NCBI RefSeq assembly: GCF_040958695.1
Contig: NZ_CP162599.1
Span: forward strand, 1,336,001 to 1,400,000
Reading direction: 5' to 3'
Source: Ornithinibacillus sp. 4-3
GTDB taxonomy: Bacteria > Bacillota > Bacilli > Bacillales > Amphibacillaceae
DNA: 64,000 bases
Shown here: positions 36,461 to 45,605 of the stretch, in pieces
Layout: each line of letters begins with the position of its first letter
Position numbering within the stretch: position 1 is the first letter of the stretch
Program-made: the position numbers and the translations under genes
The notes under the pieces: model-generated
Databases searched by the model: none
What the model saw: the letters and a program-made list of their open reading frames with translations, nothing else
What the model was told of the DNA's origin: nothing

Positions 36461-37399
36461 TTGAACAAAATTGAGCCAGCTAGTCCTAATGTTGTAGGAG
36501 AAGGATCTGTTCCTAAAAAAAGAACTACAAATTTGTTAGCTGACTTTAAAGCGTTGATAAAAATAGGCATAGTTAATTCAAATTTAATTACCGTATTTAC
36601 TGGTTTCTGGTTAGCGCTTTATTTTACAAATAATTCATTTTTAGCAAATCTTGATGTGTTCTTGTTTACGATGATCGGAAGTACTTTTGTTCTAATAGGT
36701 GCAAGCGTACTTAATAATTGGTATGATGTTGATATCGATCCAATCATGAAACGAACAAAATCTCGACCAACTGTAACAGGAGCTATATCATTAAATACAA
36801 CATTATTTATTGGTATTGGATCAACATTATTAGGTCTTATTCTATTATTGAATACAACCGTAGCAGCAACAGTTATTGCGTTTATTGGATGGTTTACATA
36901 TGTAATTTTATATACGGTATGGTCAAAACGTAAATACACGTTAAACACGGAGATTGGTTGTATCTCAGGAGCTGTACCACCATTAATTGGCTGGGCTGCA
37001 ATTAGTCCAGAGTTACATATTGTTCCCATTATTTTATTTTTGATTATGTTCATATGGCAAACGCCGCATTTCCTTGCATTAGCAATGAAAAACCATGATC
37101 AATATAAAGCTGCTGGAATACCAATGTTGCCAGTTGTATATGGTTTTGAATTTACGAAGCGCCAAATCATTGTTTATATTGCATGTTTAGTCCCATTGCC
37201 ATTCTTTTTGAGTGCACTTGGCACAACATTTCTTGTGATAGCCACAACTCTTAATATTGGATGGTTAGTAATTGGCTTAGCTGGTTTATTTATTAAAAAC
37301 GATTTGAAGTGGGCAAATGTAGTTTTCTTTTATTCACTAAACTATCTCCTAATTCTTTTTGGGTTAATGGTGTTAGTGACAATTTTGAATCCCCTTTAG
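36461..37399 (+). CDS. ctaB: Protoheme IX farnesyltransferase (heme O synthase)
   Basis: The product is 312 residues with a TTG start after AAAGGGGGG. It is a UbiA-family membrane prenyltransferase. The two Asp-rich motifs are NNWYDVDIDPIMKRTKSRP and LAMKNHDQYKAAGIPMLP. It makes heme O, the substrate of CtaA. It is the first gene of the caa3 operon. A polar N-terminal extension of about 25 residues precedes the first membrane segment. Confidence 0.95.
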   Translation: MNKIEPASPNVVGEGSVPKKRTTNLLADFKALIKIGIVNSNLITVFTGFWLALYFTNNSFLANLDVFLFTMIGSTFVLIGASVLNNWYDVDIDPIMKRTKSRPTVTGAISLNTTLFIGIGSTLLGLILLLNTTVAATVIAFIGWFTYVILYTVWSKRKYTLNTEIGCISGAVPPLIGWAAISPELHIVPIILFLIMFIWQTPHFLALAMKNHDQYKAAGIPMLPVVYGFEFTKRQIIVYIACLVPLPFFLSALGTTFLVIATTLNIGWLVIGLAGLFIKNDLKWANVVFFYSLNYLLILFGLMVLVTILNPL

Positions 37400-37470
37400 T
37401 TCAAAACTTATCCTTACAATATCCAAAAAATATATAAGGAAGAGACAAATAGAAAGAGAGGTATGCATAC

Positions 37471-38544
37471 ATGAAAACTTGGTTAGGAAAATCTAGAGCT
37501 TTGTTTTTATTAGGCTCATTAGCACTGTTACTTGCCGGATGTGGTAGAGAAAACTTAACTGCTCTTGTACCAAAAGGTTACGGTGCTCAATCATCTATGA
37601 ATTTAATAATCTTAACTATTGTCATTATGACATTTGTTTTCTTAGCAGTAATGATTGCTTATGTAGTCATTATTCTCCGTTTTCGTAAGAAGAAGGGGAG
37701 AGAAGATTTTATACCAAAACAAGTAGAAGGTAGTCACACACTTGAAACGATTTGGACTGCTATACCGATTATTTTAGTATTAATTATGGCTGTACCAACA
37801 GTTATTGCTACATTTGATTTGGCAGATACATCAGATCAAGATGAGCATATTAATATTGACGTAACAGGAAAACAATACTGGTGGCATTTTGATTATCCAG
37901 GAGAAGAGTTTCAAACAAGTCAGGAATTATATATTCCAGTAAACACAAAAGTATATGTGAATTTAAAAACTGATGATGTTCTTCACTCTTTCTGGGTACC
38001 TAGTATTTCAGGAAAATTGGATGCTAACCCAGAGAACTTAAACACATTGTTTATTGAAGCATACGAAGAAGGGGTTTACTTTGGTAAGTGTGCAGAGCTT
38101 TGCGGTCCTTCTCACTCTTTAATGGACTTTAAAGTTGTCGTAGTAAGTGAAGAAGATTATGAAACTTGGGTACAGGATATGAAAGACTTTGATCCAGAAC
38201 AGCTAGAATTAGATGCTGTAGCTCAAGAAGGTAAAGAATTATTTGAAGGAAATAGCTGTCTAAACTGTCACGCGATTGGTTCTCAAAGTGGATATATTGA
38301 AAATTCAGTTCCAGTTGGTCCAGACTTAACTGCTTTCGGTACAAGATCTAGACTTGCAGGAATTAAACCATTTACGAAAGAGAATATCGTTGACTGGTTA
38401 GTTGATCCTGAAGCGATTAAACCTGATAATAAAATGACAGGCGCTTATCCTGAATTAAGTAATGAGGAAGCTGAGAAGATTGCTGAATATTTATTGCAAT
38501 TAAATCCTTCTGAAGTGGGCCCTGATACAGTTGGTGCTCAATAA
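37471..38544 (+). CDS. ctaC: Cytochrome caa3 oxidase subunit II with fused cytochrome c
   Basis: The product is 357 residues. A lipoprotein signal with LLLAGC (C24) and two membrane segments are followed by the CuA domain (HSFWVPSISGKLDANPEN, GKCAELCGPSHSLM). A C-terminal cytochrome c domain has the heme-binding CLNCH (near 267-271) and an axial Met in NKMTGAYPEL. This fusion defines caa3-type enzymes that oxidise cytochrome c. The length is normal. Confidence 0.97.
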   Translation: MKTWLGKSRALFLLGSLALLLAGCGRENLTALVPKGYGAQSSMNLIILTIVIMTFVFLAVMIAYVVIILRFRKKKGREDFIPKQVEGSHTLETIWTAIPIILVLIMAVPTVIATFDLADTSDQDEHINIDVTGKQYWWHFDYPGEEFQTSQELYIPVNTKVYVNLKTDDVLHSFWVPSISGKLDANPENLNTLFIEAYEEGVYFGKCAELCGPSHSLMDFKVVVVSEEDYETWVQDMKDFDPEQLELDAVAQEGKELFEGNSCLNCHAIGSQSGYIENSVPVGPDLTAFGTRSRLAGIKPFTKENIVDWLVDPEAIKPDNKMTGAYPELSNEEAEKIAEYLLQLNPSEVGPDTVGAQ

Positions 38545-38582
38545 CATCATATTAATTTAGATTACTAAAGGAGGTAAATTTC

Positions 38583-40439
38583 GTGAGTGTAGCAACTGCT
38601 GGAAAACAAAAATCCGTTTTATGGGATTGGTTAACAACAGTAGACCATAAGAAAATTGGGATATTGTATTTGGCTGGCGGAGGTTTCTTTTTCTTACTTG
38701 CAGGATTAGAAGCACTTATTGTCCGTATTCAATTGATTAAGCCAGAAAATGATTTTATTAGTGCGGGACTATTTAATGAAATGATTACAATGCATGGAAC
38801 AACAATGCTATTTTTAGCGGCAATGCCGATATTGTTTGGTTTCATGAACTATGTTATGCCACTACAAATTGGTGCACGTGATGTATCGTTTCCATTCCTA
38901 AATACATTAGGTTTTTGGTTATTTTTATTTGGTGGTATTTTACTTAATTGTAGTTGGTTTTTAGGTGGAGCTCCAGATGCTGGATGGACTTCTTATGCAT
39001 CTCTAGCTATGTATTCACCTGGACATGGTGTAGATTTCTATATACTTGGGTTACAGATTTCAGGTGCAGGTACGTTAATGGGTGGTATTAACTTGATTGC
39101 CACAATCGTTACGATGCGTGGACCTGGTATGACTTACATGAGAATGCCATTATTTACATGGGCTACGCTGATTACAAGCATTTTAGTTCTATTTGCTTTC
39201 CCAGCGCTTACAATTAACTTATTCTTATTAATGTTTGACCGTATGTTCGGAAGTGCATTCTTTGATGTTGCTTTAGGCGGTAACACCGTTATTTATCAGC
39301 ATTTATTCTGGATTTTTGGTCACCCTGAGGTTTATATTTTAATCTTACCTCTATTCGGTGTATTTAGTGATGTATTCTCTACATTCTCTAAGAAGAGATT
39401 ATTTGGATATACTGCAATGGTATTTGCAACTATGTTAATTGCCTTTTTAGGATTCATGGTTTGGGCTCACCACATGTTTACAGTTGGTTTAGGTCCAGTC
39501 GCAAACTCTATCTTTGCTGTAGGTACAATGGCAATTGCAGTACCAACAGGTATTAAAATATTTAACTGGCTAGCAACAATGTGGGGCGGTAATATTACGA
39601 TTAACTCTGCAATGTTGTGGGCATTAGGATTTATCCCTTCATTCACAATTGGTGGTATGACTGGTGTAATGTTAGGTTCTAACGTTGCCGATTATCAGTA
39701 CCATGATACGTATTTCGTAGTAGCTCACTTCCACTACGTAATTGTTGGGGGATCCGTTTTCGGTATCTTTAGTGCACTGCATTACTGGTGGCCGAAGATG
39801 TTTGGACGTATTTTAAATGAAACATTAGGTAAAATTACATTCTGGATATTCTTTATTGGATTCCATTTAACATTCTTTATTCAACATTTCTTAGGTTTAA
39901 TGGGAATGCCTCGTCGTTATTGGGTTTTCTTAGAAGACCAGGGATTAGATTTAGGGAATATGATTAGTTCGATTGGTGCTTTACTCATGGGAGTTGGGGC
40001 AATTATCTTCCTAATAAACGTATTTGTTACTATTAAGAGCGAAAAAGTTGGTGCAGATCCATGGGATGGTAGATCACTTGAGTGGGCTGTATCATCACCA
40101 CCACCATACTATAACTTTGAACAGCTTCCTTTAACTCGTGGATTAGATCCATTATGGATTGAGAAAACAGAAGGAAACGGAAAAATGTTACCTGCTGAGC
40201 CTTTAGGTGATGTTCATATGCCAAACGGTTCTATCTTACCATTCTTAATGTCAATTGGTTTCTTTGTTGCAGGTCTTGGATTTATTTTCCAAGTAGATAA
40301 TGCACTTTGGACTATTGCATTAACTGGTGGTATGGCGTTCTCTATTGGGTGTATGCTTATCCGTTCATTAAAAGACGACCATGGATACTATATCCCTAAA
40401 GAGGAATTAGAAAAAGAACTTGAAAGGAAGGCTGATTAA
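38583..40439 (+). CDS. ctaD: Cytochrome caa3 oxidase subunit I
   Basis: The product is 618 residues, GTG start after AAGGAGG. Twelve or more membrane segments. Heme a and a3/CuB ligands can be seen: MHGTTMLFLAAMP, FGHPEVYILILP (CuB His plus cross-linked Tyr), WAHHMFTVG, and AHFHYVIVGG. The K- and D-channel residues lie in the usual blocks. It is the catalytic, proton-pumping subunit. It ends 2 bp before ctaE. Confidence 0.98.
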   Translation: MSVATAGKQKSVLWDWLTTVDHKKIGILYLAGGGFFFLLAGLEALIVRIQLIKPENDFISAGLFNEMITMHGTTMLFLAAMPILFGFMNYVMPLQIGARDVSFPFLNTLGFWLFLFGGILLNCSWFLGGAPDAGWTSYASLAMYSPGHGVDFYILGLQISGAGTLMGGINLIATIVTMRGPGMTYMRMPLFTWATLITSILVLFAFPALTINLFLLMFDRMFGSAFFDVALGGNTVIYQHLFWIFGHPEVYILILPLFGVFSDVFSTFSKKRLFGYTAMVFATMLIAFLGFMVWAHHMFTVGLGPVANSIFAVGTMAIAVPTGIKIFNWLATMWGGNITINSAMLWALGFIPSFTIGGMTGVMLGSNVADYQYHDTYFVVAHFHYVIVGGSVFGIFSALHYWWPKMFGRILNETLGKITFWIFFIGFHLTFFIQHFLGLMGMPRRYWVFLEDQGLDLGNMISSIGALLMGVGAIIFLINVFVTIKSEKVGADPWDGRSLEWAVSSPPPYYNFEQLPLTRGLDPLWIEKTEGNGKMLPAEPLGDVHMPNGSILPFLMSIGFFVAGLGFIFQVDNALWTIALTGGMAFSIGCMLIRSLKDDHGYYIPKEELEKELERKAD

Positions 40440-40441
40440 TT

Positions 40442-41056
40442 ATGGCAGATTTAAAACCTAAAGTGATGCCGAGTAATCCACATACAGCCACCCTTGAAGG
40501 TCGTAACAAGCTCAACGGATTTTGGTTCTTCCTTGGTGGAGAGACAGTACTATTTGCATGTTTATTCGGTGTATATTTAGCACTTAGAAATTCTACTGCT
40601 GGTGGGCCTACATCAGAAGATTTATTCGGTCTTGAGTTAGTATTCTTAATGACTTTATTGTTATTAACAAGTTCATTGACAAGTGTATATGCTATATACC
40701 ATATGAAAAATAATGACTTTAAGAAAATGCAACTTTGGATGGGAATAACTGCTTTACTAGGTATTGGATTCTTAATTGGAGAAGTTTATGAGTTTGCTCA
40801 TTATATTTCTGATTATGGATTTACTTTCCGTTCATCTGCATTTGGATCTGCTTTCTATGCGTTAGTAGGATTCCACGGTGGACACGTAACATTTGGTATT
40901 TGTTGGATAATTACATTAATGATCCGTAATGCGAAAAGAGGTCTTGATCTTTACACAGCACCTAAATTTAATACATTTGCTTTATATTGGCATTTTATTG
41001 ATGTAATTTGGGTTTTCGTATTTACAGTAGTATACCTAATGGGGAAGGTGGGTTAA
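40442..41056 (+). CDS. ctaE: Cytochrome caa3 oxidase subunit III
   Basis: The product is 204 residues, five membrane segments, with GFWFFLGGETVLFACLFG, FHGGHVTFGICW and the final WHFIDVIWVFVFTVVYL typical of COX3. It stabilises subunit I and the proton-entry site. The ribosome site lies inside the end of ctaD (GAAAGGAAGG). Confidence 0.96.
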   Translation: MADLKPKVMPSNPHTATLEGRNKLNGFWFFLGGETVLFACLFGVYLALRNSTAGGPTSEDLFGLELVFLMTLLLLTSSLTSVYAIYHMKNNDFKKMQLWMGITALLGIGFLIGEVYEFAHYISDYGFTFRSSAFGSAFYALVGFHGGHVTFGICWIITLMIRNAKRGLDLYTAPKFNTFALYWHFIDVIWVFVFTVVYLMGKVG

Positions 41057-41059
41057 CTT

Positions 41060-41368
41060 ATGACAAATCAAACTGATTCCTTTAAGAAGCAACAAAATAA
41101 GGAAGAAATGAAGCGAATGGTAATTTCCTTTGCTTTAATGATTCTCCTTACAGTAATAGCATTTGCTGTTGTAGCTGCTGGCGGAATTCCATCTATGTTT
41201 ATTGTCCCAGTCCTACTCATTATGGCAGCTATTCAAGTAGCTTTCCAATTATACTATTTCATGCATATGAAGGATAAAGGGCATGGCATGCCAGCAACTT
41301 TAATGTATGGTGGAATTTGGGCAGCATTACTAACTCTTGGTGGATTATTAATCATTAGTTGGTGGTAA
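41060..41368 (+). CDS. ctaF: Cytochrome caa3 oxidase subunit IV
   Basis: The product is 102 residues, three membrane segments, with IQVAFQLYYFMHMKDKGHG characteristic of CtaF/COX4-prok. It is a small structural subunit. It starts 3 bp after ctaE. A terminator follows, although ctaG beyond it is probably reached by read-through or its own promoter. Confidence 0.95.
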   Translation: MTNQTDSFKKQQNKEEMKRMVISFALMILLTVIAFAVVAAGGIPSMFIVPVLLIMAAIQVAFQLYYFMHMKDKGHGMPATLMYGGIWAALLTLGGLLIISWW

Positions 41369-41377
41369 TTATTTCTA

Positions 41378-41410
41378 AAAAGATCGGGAAAATACTCCCG
41401 GTCTTTTTTT
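41378..41410 (+). terminator. Terminator after ctaF
   Basis: AGATCGGGA and TCCCGGTCT pair (one G-U) followed by seven T. Confidence 0.85.
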
Positions 41411-41645
41411 GTATTTAGAATGATTGATTATTTAAATGTTTGAAAGTGAACTCAAGCAAGAAATAGGGATAATCACTTTCATTTGAAAATTTACTAGGAT
41501 TGTCACATAAAATGATAGCCGCTTGGCAATTTTGCGGTATAATTATAACTATCTAGATGTTTAAAGATTAATTTTGTATGTTTTTTTGTAGCTATGGAAC
41601 TCTAAGTACTATTTCTATAGAAGACTTTCAAGTGGAGTGATTTAC

Positions 41646-42566
41646 ATGACGTGGCTAGAGACGATGTCGTTAGATTTACAAATATTTGGCTTCCGTGCTT
41701 TATGGAGTCCATATTATTTCTTATTTTTATTAGCTATAGCAATCGCATATTATTTGATTACAGGTCCGATGCGTGAAAAATTTGGTGCAGAAGATCAGCC
41801 AACTGTTCGACAACAAATTGGCTTTTATATTGGATTAATATTACTTTATATTGTAAAAGGATCTCCAATTGACTTACTATCACATATTATGTTGACTGCT
41901 CATATGACACAAATGGCAATCTATTTATTAGTCGTTCCTATTTTAATTATAAAGGGAATACCTGTATGGATTTGGAAAAAAGTAGTATATGCTCCAATAA
42001 TCCGGCCGATTTTTAAATTATTAACACAGCCAATTGTAATTGTATTAGTATTTAATTTGGCATTTTCTATTTATCATATGCCAGCAGTTTTTGATTTTAC
42101 AAAGTCATCACCAATCGCACATTCTTCTATAGCGATTGCCTTATTTATTTTAGCAATTTGTATGTGGTGGGTAATCTATTGTCCGATTAAAGAATTAGAT
42201 CGTCTAAATCCATTACTTAAAATTGTTTATATGGTTGCACATGGAGCGTTAATTACACCTGCTTGTGCGTTGCTTATTTTTACAGGAACTCCTCAATTTG
42301 CGGCGTATACTTCAGAAGGTGCTTGGATACAGGCAATGGCTTTATGTGTACCGGCAGATGTTTTAAATGGGATTTCTGGAGATTTATCAGGACCTGAGAT
42401 GTTTTCTCCTTTGAGCACGATGGATGATCAGCAGCTTGGTGCAATTATTATGCAAACAGTAATTCAATTCGTATATGCATATGTAATTGGTAAAGTATTC
42501 TTTGCTTGGTTTAAAAAAGGATCCGGAAAAATAGATCCAATACCAACTTCACATATATCAAGTTAA
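41646..42566 (+). CDS. ctaG: Cytochrome caa3 oxidase assembly factor CtaG
   Basis: The product is 306 residues, seven membrane segments, family blocks LLSHIMLTAHMTQMAIYL, NLAFSIYHMPAVFD and MVAHGALITPACAL. The conserved His residues fit a copper-handling role; CtaG is needed for caa3 formation in B. subtilis. ATG at 41646 is preferred over a GTG at 41637 that forms part of the GGAGTGA ribosome site. Confidence 0.94.
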   Translation: MTWLETMSLDLQIFGFRALWSPYYFLFLLAIAIAYYLITGPMREKFGAEDQPTVRQQIGFYIGLILLYIVKGSPIDLLSHIMLTAHMTQMAIYLLVVPILIIKGIPVWIWKKVVYAPIIRPIFKLLTQPIVIVLVFNLAFSIYHMPAVFDFTKSSPIAHSSIAIALFILAICMWWVIYCPIKELDRLNPLLKIVYMVAHGALITPACALLIFTGTPQFAAYTSEGAWIQAMALCVPADVLNGISGDLSGPEMFSPLSTMDDQQLGAIIMQTVIQFVYAYVIGKVFFAWFKKGSGKIDPIPTSHISS

Positions 42567-42599
42567 TAGGATTAAACGAAGGAAAGGAAATAATATACG

Positions 42600-43055
42600 A
42601 TGCCAATTTTACCTACAATTAGTACATTATTTATTTTTATAAGCGCAGTTTTAGTTGTTATTGGTTGGATACTTGTTTCAAAGAAGAAATATCATGCACA
42701 TAAACGTACAATGATTGCAGCAGCAATTAGTGCATTGCTCTTTTTCATCATTTATATTTCTAGAACGATTTTTGTTGGAAACACAAGCTTTGGTGGTCCA
42801 GATGATCTTAAAATTTATTATACGACTTTCTTACTTTTCCATATTACACTTGCCACTATAAGTGCTTTTTTTGGAATAATTACCTTAAGGCTAGCTTTAA
42901 AGCGTAACATTACGAAGCATAGAAAGCTTGGACCAATTACAAGTGTGATATGGTTAATTGCATGTATTACTGGAATTATGGTTTATTTTCTTTTATACAT
43001 CTTTTTTGATGGTGGAGAAACAACTAGTATGATTCGAGCAATTCTTGGATACTAA
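42600..43055 (+). CDS. ctaM: DUF420 membrane protein, CtaM/YozB type
   Basis: The product is 151 residues, four membrane segments, with the DUF420 His residues in KKKYHAHKRTM, LLFHITLA and ITKHRKLGP. Staphylococcus CtaM, of this family, is needed for aa3-type oxidase activity. Its position directly after ctaG supports a role in oxidase assembly here; I infer that by context. A terminator follows. Confidence 0.85.
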   Translation: MPILPTISTLFIFISAVLVVIGWILVSKKKYHAHKRTMIAAAISALLFFIIYISRTIFVGNTSFGGPDDLKIYYTTFLLFHITLATISAFFGIITLRLALKRNITKHRKLGPITSVIWLIACITGIMVYFLLYIFFDGGETTSMIRAILGY

Positions 43056-43075
43056 TATGAATATTTTAACGATAG

Positions 43076-43107
43076 AGAAGGCTGTTATCATTGATAGCCT
43101 TCTTTTT
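43076..43107 (+). terminator. Terminator after the ctaM-like gene
   Basis: AGAAGGCT and AGCCTTCT pair across a 12-base loop, followed by TTTTTT. Confidence 0.85.
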
Positions 43108-43123
43108 TATGACAATTTAAAAA

Positions 43124-43153
43124 CCCAACTACTTAAAAATAAAAGTAGTTGGG
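43124..43153 (-). terminator. Terminator of the YugN-like gene
   Basis: CCCAACTACTT and AAGTAGTTGGG pair across an 8-base loop, next to the stop codon on the minus strand, with a T-rich tail on that strand. Confidence 0.8.
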
Positions 43154-43168
43154 CTCCTTTGAATTAAA

Positions 43169-43537
43169 TTATTGTTTTTTAACTTTTTCTACTTCTTTGG
43201 CTACATTTACAACTAATTTATGAGCGCGTTCCACAAGACTTTCAGAGAAATTTTCTTCTTTTCCATATTCAATACCATGTGGATAATAATGTTTCCCTAG
43301 TAATGGAGTTAAGACTTTAACAACTGCATTACCTAAATCAATATCTCCCTCCACAGCATATGCTTGGATACGTACATAATAAGTAACATTTTTCTCTTGG
43401 GAATCAATTCTATAATCATATGTAACTCTTTCATAATCCCAGTGATCACCTTTAATAAAAGCATGCAATCCCATTAAATGGTTTAGTTGTTTTATATCGA
43501 CTAATGCACCTTCGATACCTGTGTTTTCTAATTTCAC
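43169..43537 (-). CDS. YugN-like family protein
   Basis: The product is 122 residues, soluble, of the YugN family (blocks WDYERVTYDYRID, YYVRIQAYAVEGDID, LGKHYYPHGIEYG). The function is unknown. GTG at 43537 is chosen because GAGGTGA lies 5 bases upstream; an earlier GTG at 43546 is part of that ribosome site. It interrupts the cta-ylb order on the opposite strand. Confidence 0.85.
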   Translation of the reverse strand: MKLENTGIEGALVDIKQLNHLMGLHAFIKGDHWDYERVTYDYRIDSQEKNVTYYVRIQAYAVEGDIDLGNAVVKVLTPLLGKHYYPHGIEYGKEENFSESLVERAHKLVVNVAKEVEKVKKQ

Positions 43538-43781
43538 TTTTTTCACCTCACGTTTTTACTCACTACAGATATCATAATATGAAATAGCCTAACTTGCAAC
43601 GGAAAAGCGAAAAGGAAGCAGAGGATTTTAGTGATTAAAACTCGATAATAGAAATAATTTTGACACAACTTCATAAGAATGCTTTATAACCATATTGGAG
43701 GAAGGATTTTTCCATTTACTTTAAAACACGATTTAAAAACTTTCGCATAATATAAAAAAGAAAATGTGTGGAGTGATGAGA

Positions 43782-44153
43782 TTGACTAATTCGTTACATC
43801 CATCTGTGGAGCAGTTCAAAGTATTTATTAATCAATATCCTCCGTTAATTAAAGAAATAAGAAGAGAGGGGAGGTCATGGCAAGAGATTTATGAAAAATG
43901 GGCACTCTTGGGTGAAGAGGATGCCTATTGGGAGAAATACAAGGAGCAACAAACAGAAAAAGAAGGAGCCTTACTGTCACAGATTACTAATTTTTTTAGT
44001 GACTTGGATGTAGAAAAGGTTCAAAAATATATTGTTCAGCTACAACAGATGCTTCAATTGTTTCAAGGAGTGCTTATAGATCAAGAACAGGAACAAAAAC
44101 AGAATCCCGAAGTGAGACAAAGGCAAAATGCTTTTCCATTTTATCGTGATTAA
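43782..44153 (+). CDS. ylbD: YlbD-like putative coat protein
   Basis: About 123 residues from TTG after GGAGTGA. Helical and charged, with HPSVEQFKVFINQYPPLIKEI, GRSWQEIYEKWALLGE and a Gln-rich tail, as in YlbD proteins annotated as spore coat proteins. It starts the ylbD-ylbE pair (11 bp gap). The exact role is not known. Confidence 0.85.
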   Translation: MTNSLHPSVEQFKVFINQYPPLIKEIRREGRSWQEIYEKWALLGEEDAYWEKYKEQQTEKEGALLSQITNFFSDLDVEKVQKYIVQLQQMLQLFQGVLIDQEQEQKQNPEVRQRQNAFPFYRD

Positions 44154-44164
44154 GGAGTAAAAGT

Positions 44165-44431
44165 ATGGATAGAGATAGTTATATTTATTTGCAAAACCAT
44201 CCTGATTTATTGCAGTATATTCGTCTTCATCCAATATGGTATCGTTATTTGTCCCGTGATCCTCAGTCAATAACTCAATTAGAAAAAGATGCAAAGGAAT
44301 TTTATGGAAAAACCTTTCCGCAAAGGGTAAAAAAAATCGAAGAGCAAATTCAATTAGCACATCTTTTTTGGGAATTAATTAGCACAAAAGAAGAAAAAGA
44401 AAAGGAAGAAGAGAAGGAAGAGAAAGTATAG
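44165..44431 (+). CDS. ylbE: YlbE-like protein
   Basis: The product is 88 residues. The block LQYIRLHPIWYRYLSRDPQSI marks the YlbE family. A long Glu/Lys run (EEKEKEEEKEEKV) at the C-terminus is longer than I recall for B. subtilis YlbE (about 79 residues). AAGGAG precedes the ATG. The function is unknown. Confidence 0.88.
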   Translation: MDRDSYIYLQNHPDLLQYIRLHPIWYRYLSRDPQSITQLEKDAKEFYGKTFPQRVKKIEEQIQLAHLFWELISTKEEKEKEEEKEEKV

Positions 44432-44584
44432 ATTGGAATCACAATATTTTCTTTGTCACTGAGAGGTAAAAGCTTTACTAGGATAATAGAAAAAGAAAAA
44501 TACTTAAATATATGTACTGCTTAAGACTATTATATTTCCAGATGCCATGAAAAATGATAAACTGTAGATGGAGGTGGAGCAAAT

Positions 44585-45034
44585 ATGATAGGTACATTGG
44601 AATATGTTGATGTACTTGATCGTGCAGAATTGTTAGGTAAGATGATTCTTGATTCAGACATAATGAAAGCATATTATCAAGCAAAGCACGAGCTAGAAAA
44701 TGATCCGGAAGCCCAACAGCTAATTAAAGCGTTTAATGATATAAAATTACATTATGAGGATGTGCAACGATTTGGAAGATATCATCCTGATTATAATGAA
44801 ATCATGAAGGAAGTCCGTGCAAGTAAAAGAAATATGGACTTAAATGGAAAGGTGTCAGCCTTTAAGGTTGCAGAACGTAATTTACAACGTCTCCTAGATG
44901 AAATAAGTGAAACATTGGCATTCAGTGTTAGTACACAAATTATGGTGCCAAAAGAAGGAGCTTTATTTGCTGAAGGTGGCTGTGCAAGTGGAAGCTGCGG
45001 CACAGGTGGCGGTTGTAGCTGTAAAGCATCGTAA
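44585..45034 (+). CDS. ricF: RicF (YlbF), RNase Y specificity factor
   Basis: The product is 149 residues. The YlbF/YmcA helical domain (LGKMILDSDIMKAYYQAKHELENDPEAQQLIKAFNDIK) is followed by a Cys/Gly-rich tail with C133, C138, C144 and C146. RicF forms a complex with RicA and RicT that carries 4Fe-4S clusters and directs RNase Y to certain transcripts; it is needed for sporulation and competence in B. subtilis. GGAGGTGG precedes the start. Confidence 0.92.
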   Translation: MIGTLEYVDVLDRAELLGKMILDSDIMKAYYQAKHELENDPEAQQLIKAFNDIKLHYEDVQRFGRYHPDYNEIMKEVRASKRNMDLNGKVSAFKVAERNLQRLLDEISETLAFSVSTQIMVPKEGALFAEGGCASGSCGTGGGCSCKAS

Positions 45035-45075
45035 ATAGATGGGGAATAATAATGAGTAAGCGAGGATTATAAAGC

Positions 45076-45333
45076 ATGAGAATAAATCGCCAAGGTATAG
45101 TAATATGGTATCAGCATCGTAAAAACATAAAGAAAATTAAACGGCATGGTAATTTAATTTACGCATCTAAACGAATGAAATATGCGATCTTATATGTTGA
45201 ACAAGAGGCAATTGAAGATATTTCTCAAAAGCTCTTAAGTTATCCATTTATTTCAAAAGTTGAGCTTTCACAAAGGCCGTTTATTGAGACAAATTATGAC
45301 ACAACAAAATCAGAATATGATATAGAGGTATAA
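45076..45333 (+). CDS. ylbG: YlbG family protein (UPF0298)
   Basis: The product is 85 residues, with RQGIVIWYQHRKNIKKIKRHGNLIYASKRMKYAILYV and FISKVELSQRPFIETNY, typical of YlbG. It is a small RNA-binding-like fold of unknown role. It follows ricF by 41 bp, and a terminator follows it. Confidence 0.9.
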   Translation: MRINRQGIVIWYQHRKNIKKIKRHGNLIYASKRMKYAILYVEQEAIEDISQKLLSYPFISKVELSQRPFIETNYDTTKSEYDIEV

Positions 45334-45350
45334 TGATTTAGAAAAAGAAA

Positions 45351-45385
45351 ACCTGCAGAATATGTGAAATCTGCAGGTCCTTTTT
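45351..45385 (+). terminator. Terminator of ricF-ylbG
   Basis: ACCTGCAGA and TCTGCAGGT pair across a 10-base loop, followed by CCTTTTT. Confidence 0.9.
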
Positions 45386-45427
45386 GTCCTTATTTCTAAA
45401 CAAAAAGGTAAAGGGAGAGGAGAAATT

Positions 45428-45460
45428 CTGAAGAAGCCTGGGAAGAAGCGACTTCTTCAG
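45428..45460 (+). repeat. Inverted repeat in the rsmD leader
   Basis: CTGAAGAAG and CTTCTTCAG are exact inverses with a 15-base loop. No T run follows, so it is not a terminator. GGGAGAGGAG lies just before it. It may be a leader structure. Confidence 0.35.
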
Positions 45461-45605
45461 TTGAAACAAACTTTATAAAAGCTGCTTCTCTACTATTATG
45501 TACGATAAATAAACCTCTATTCATTTTATTGTAGAGTTCTATGTCGAAGTTTACATAAATATTTCATTTATGGTAGGATATTAACGAACAGAAAGAGGTG
45601 AATTC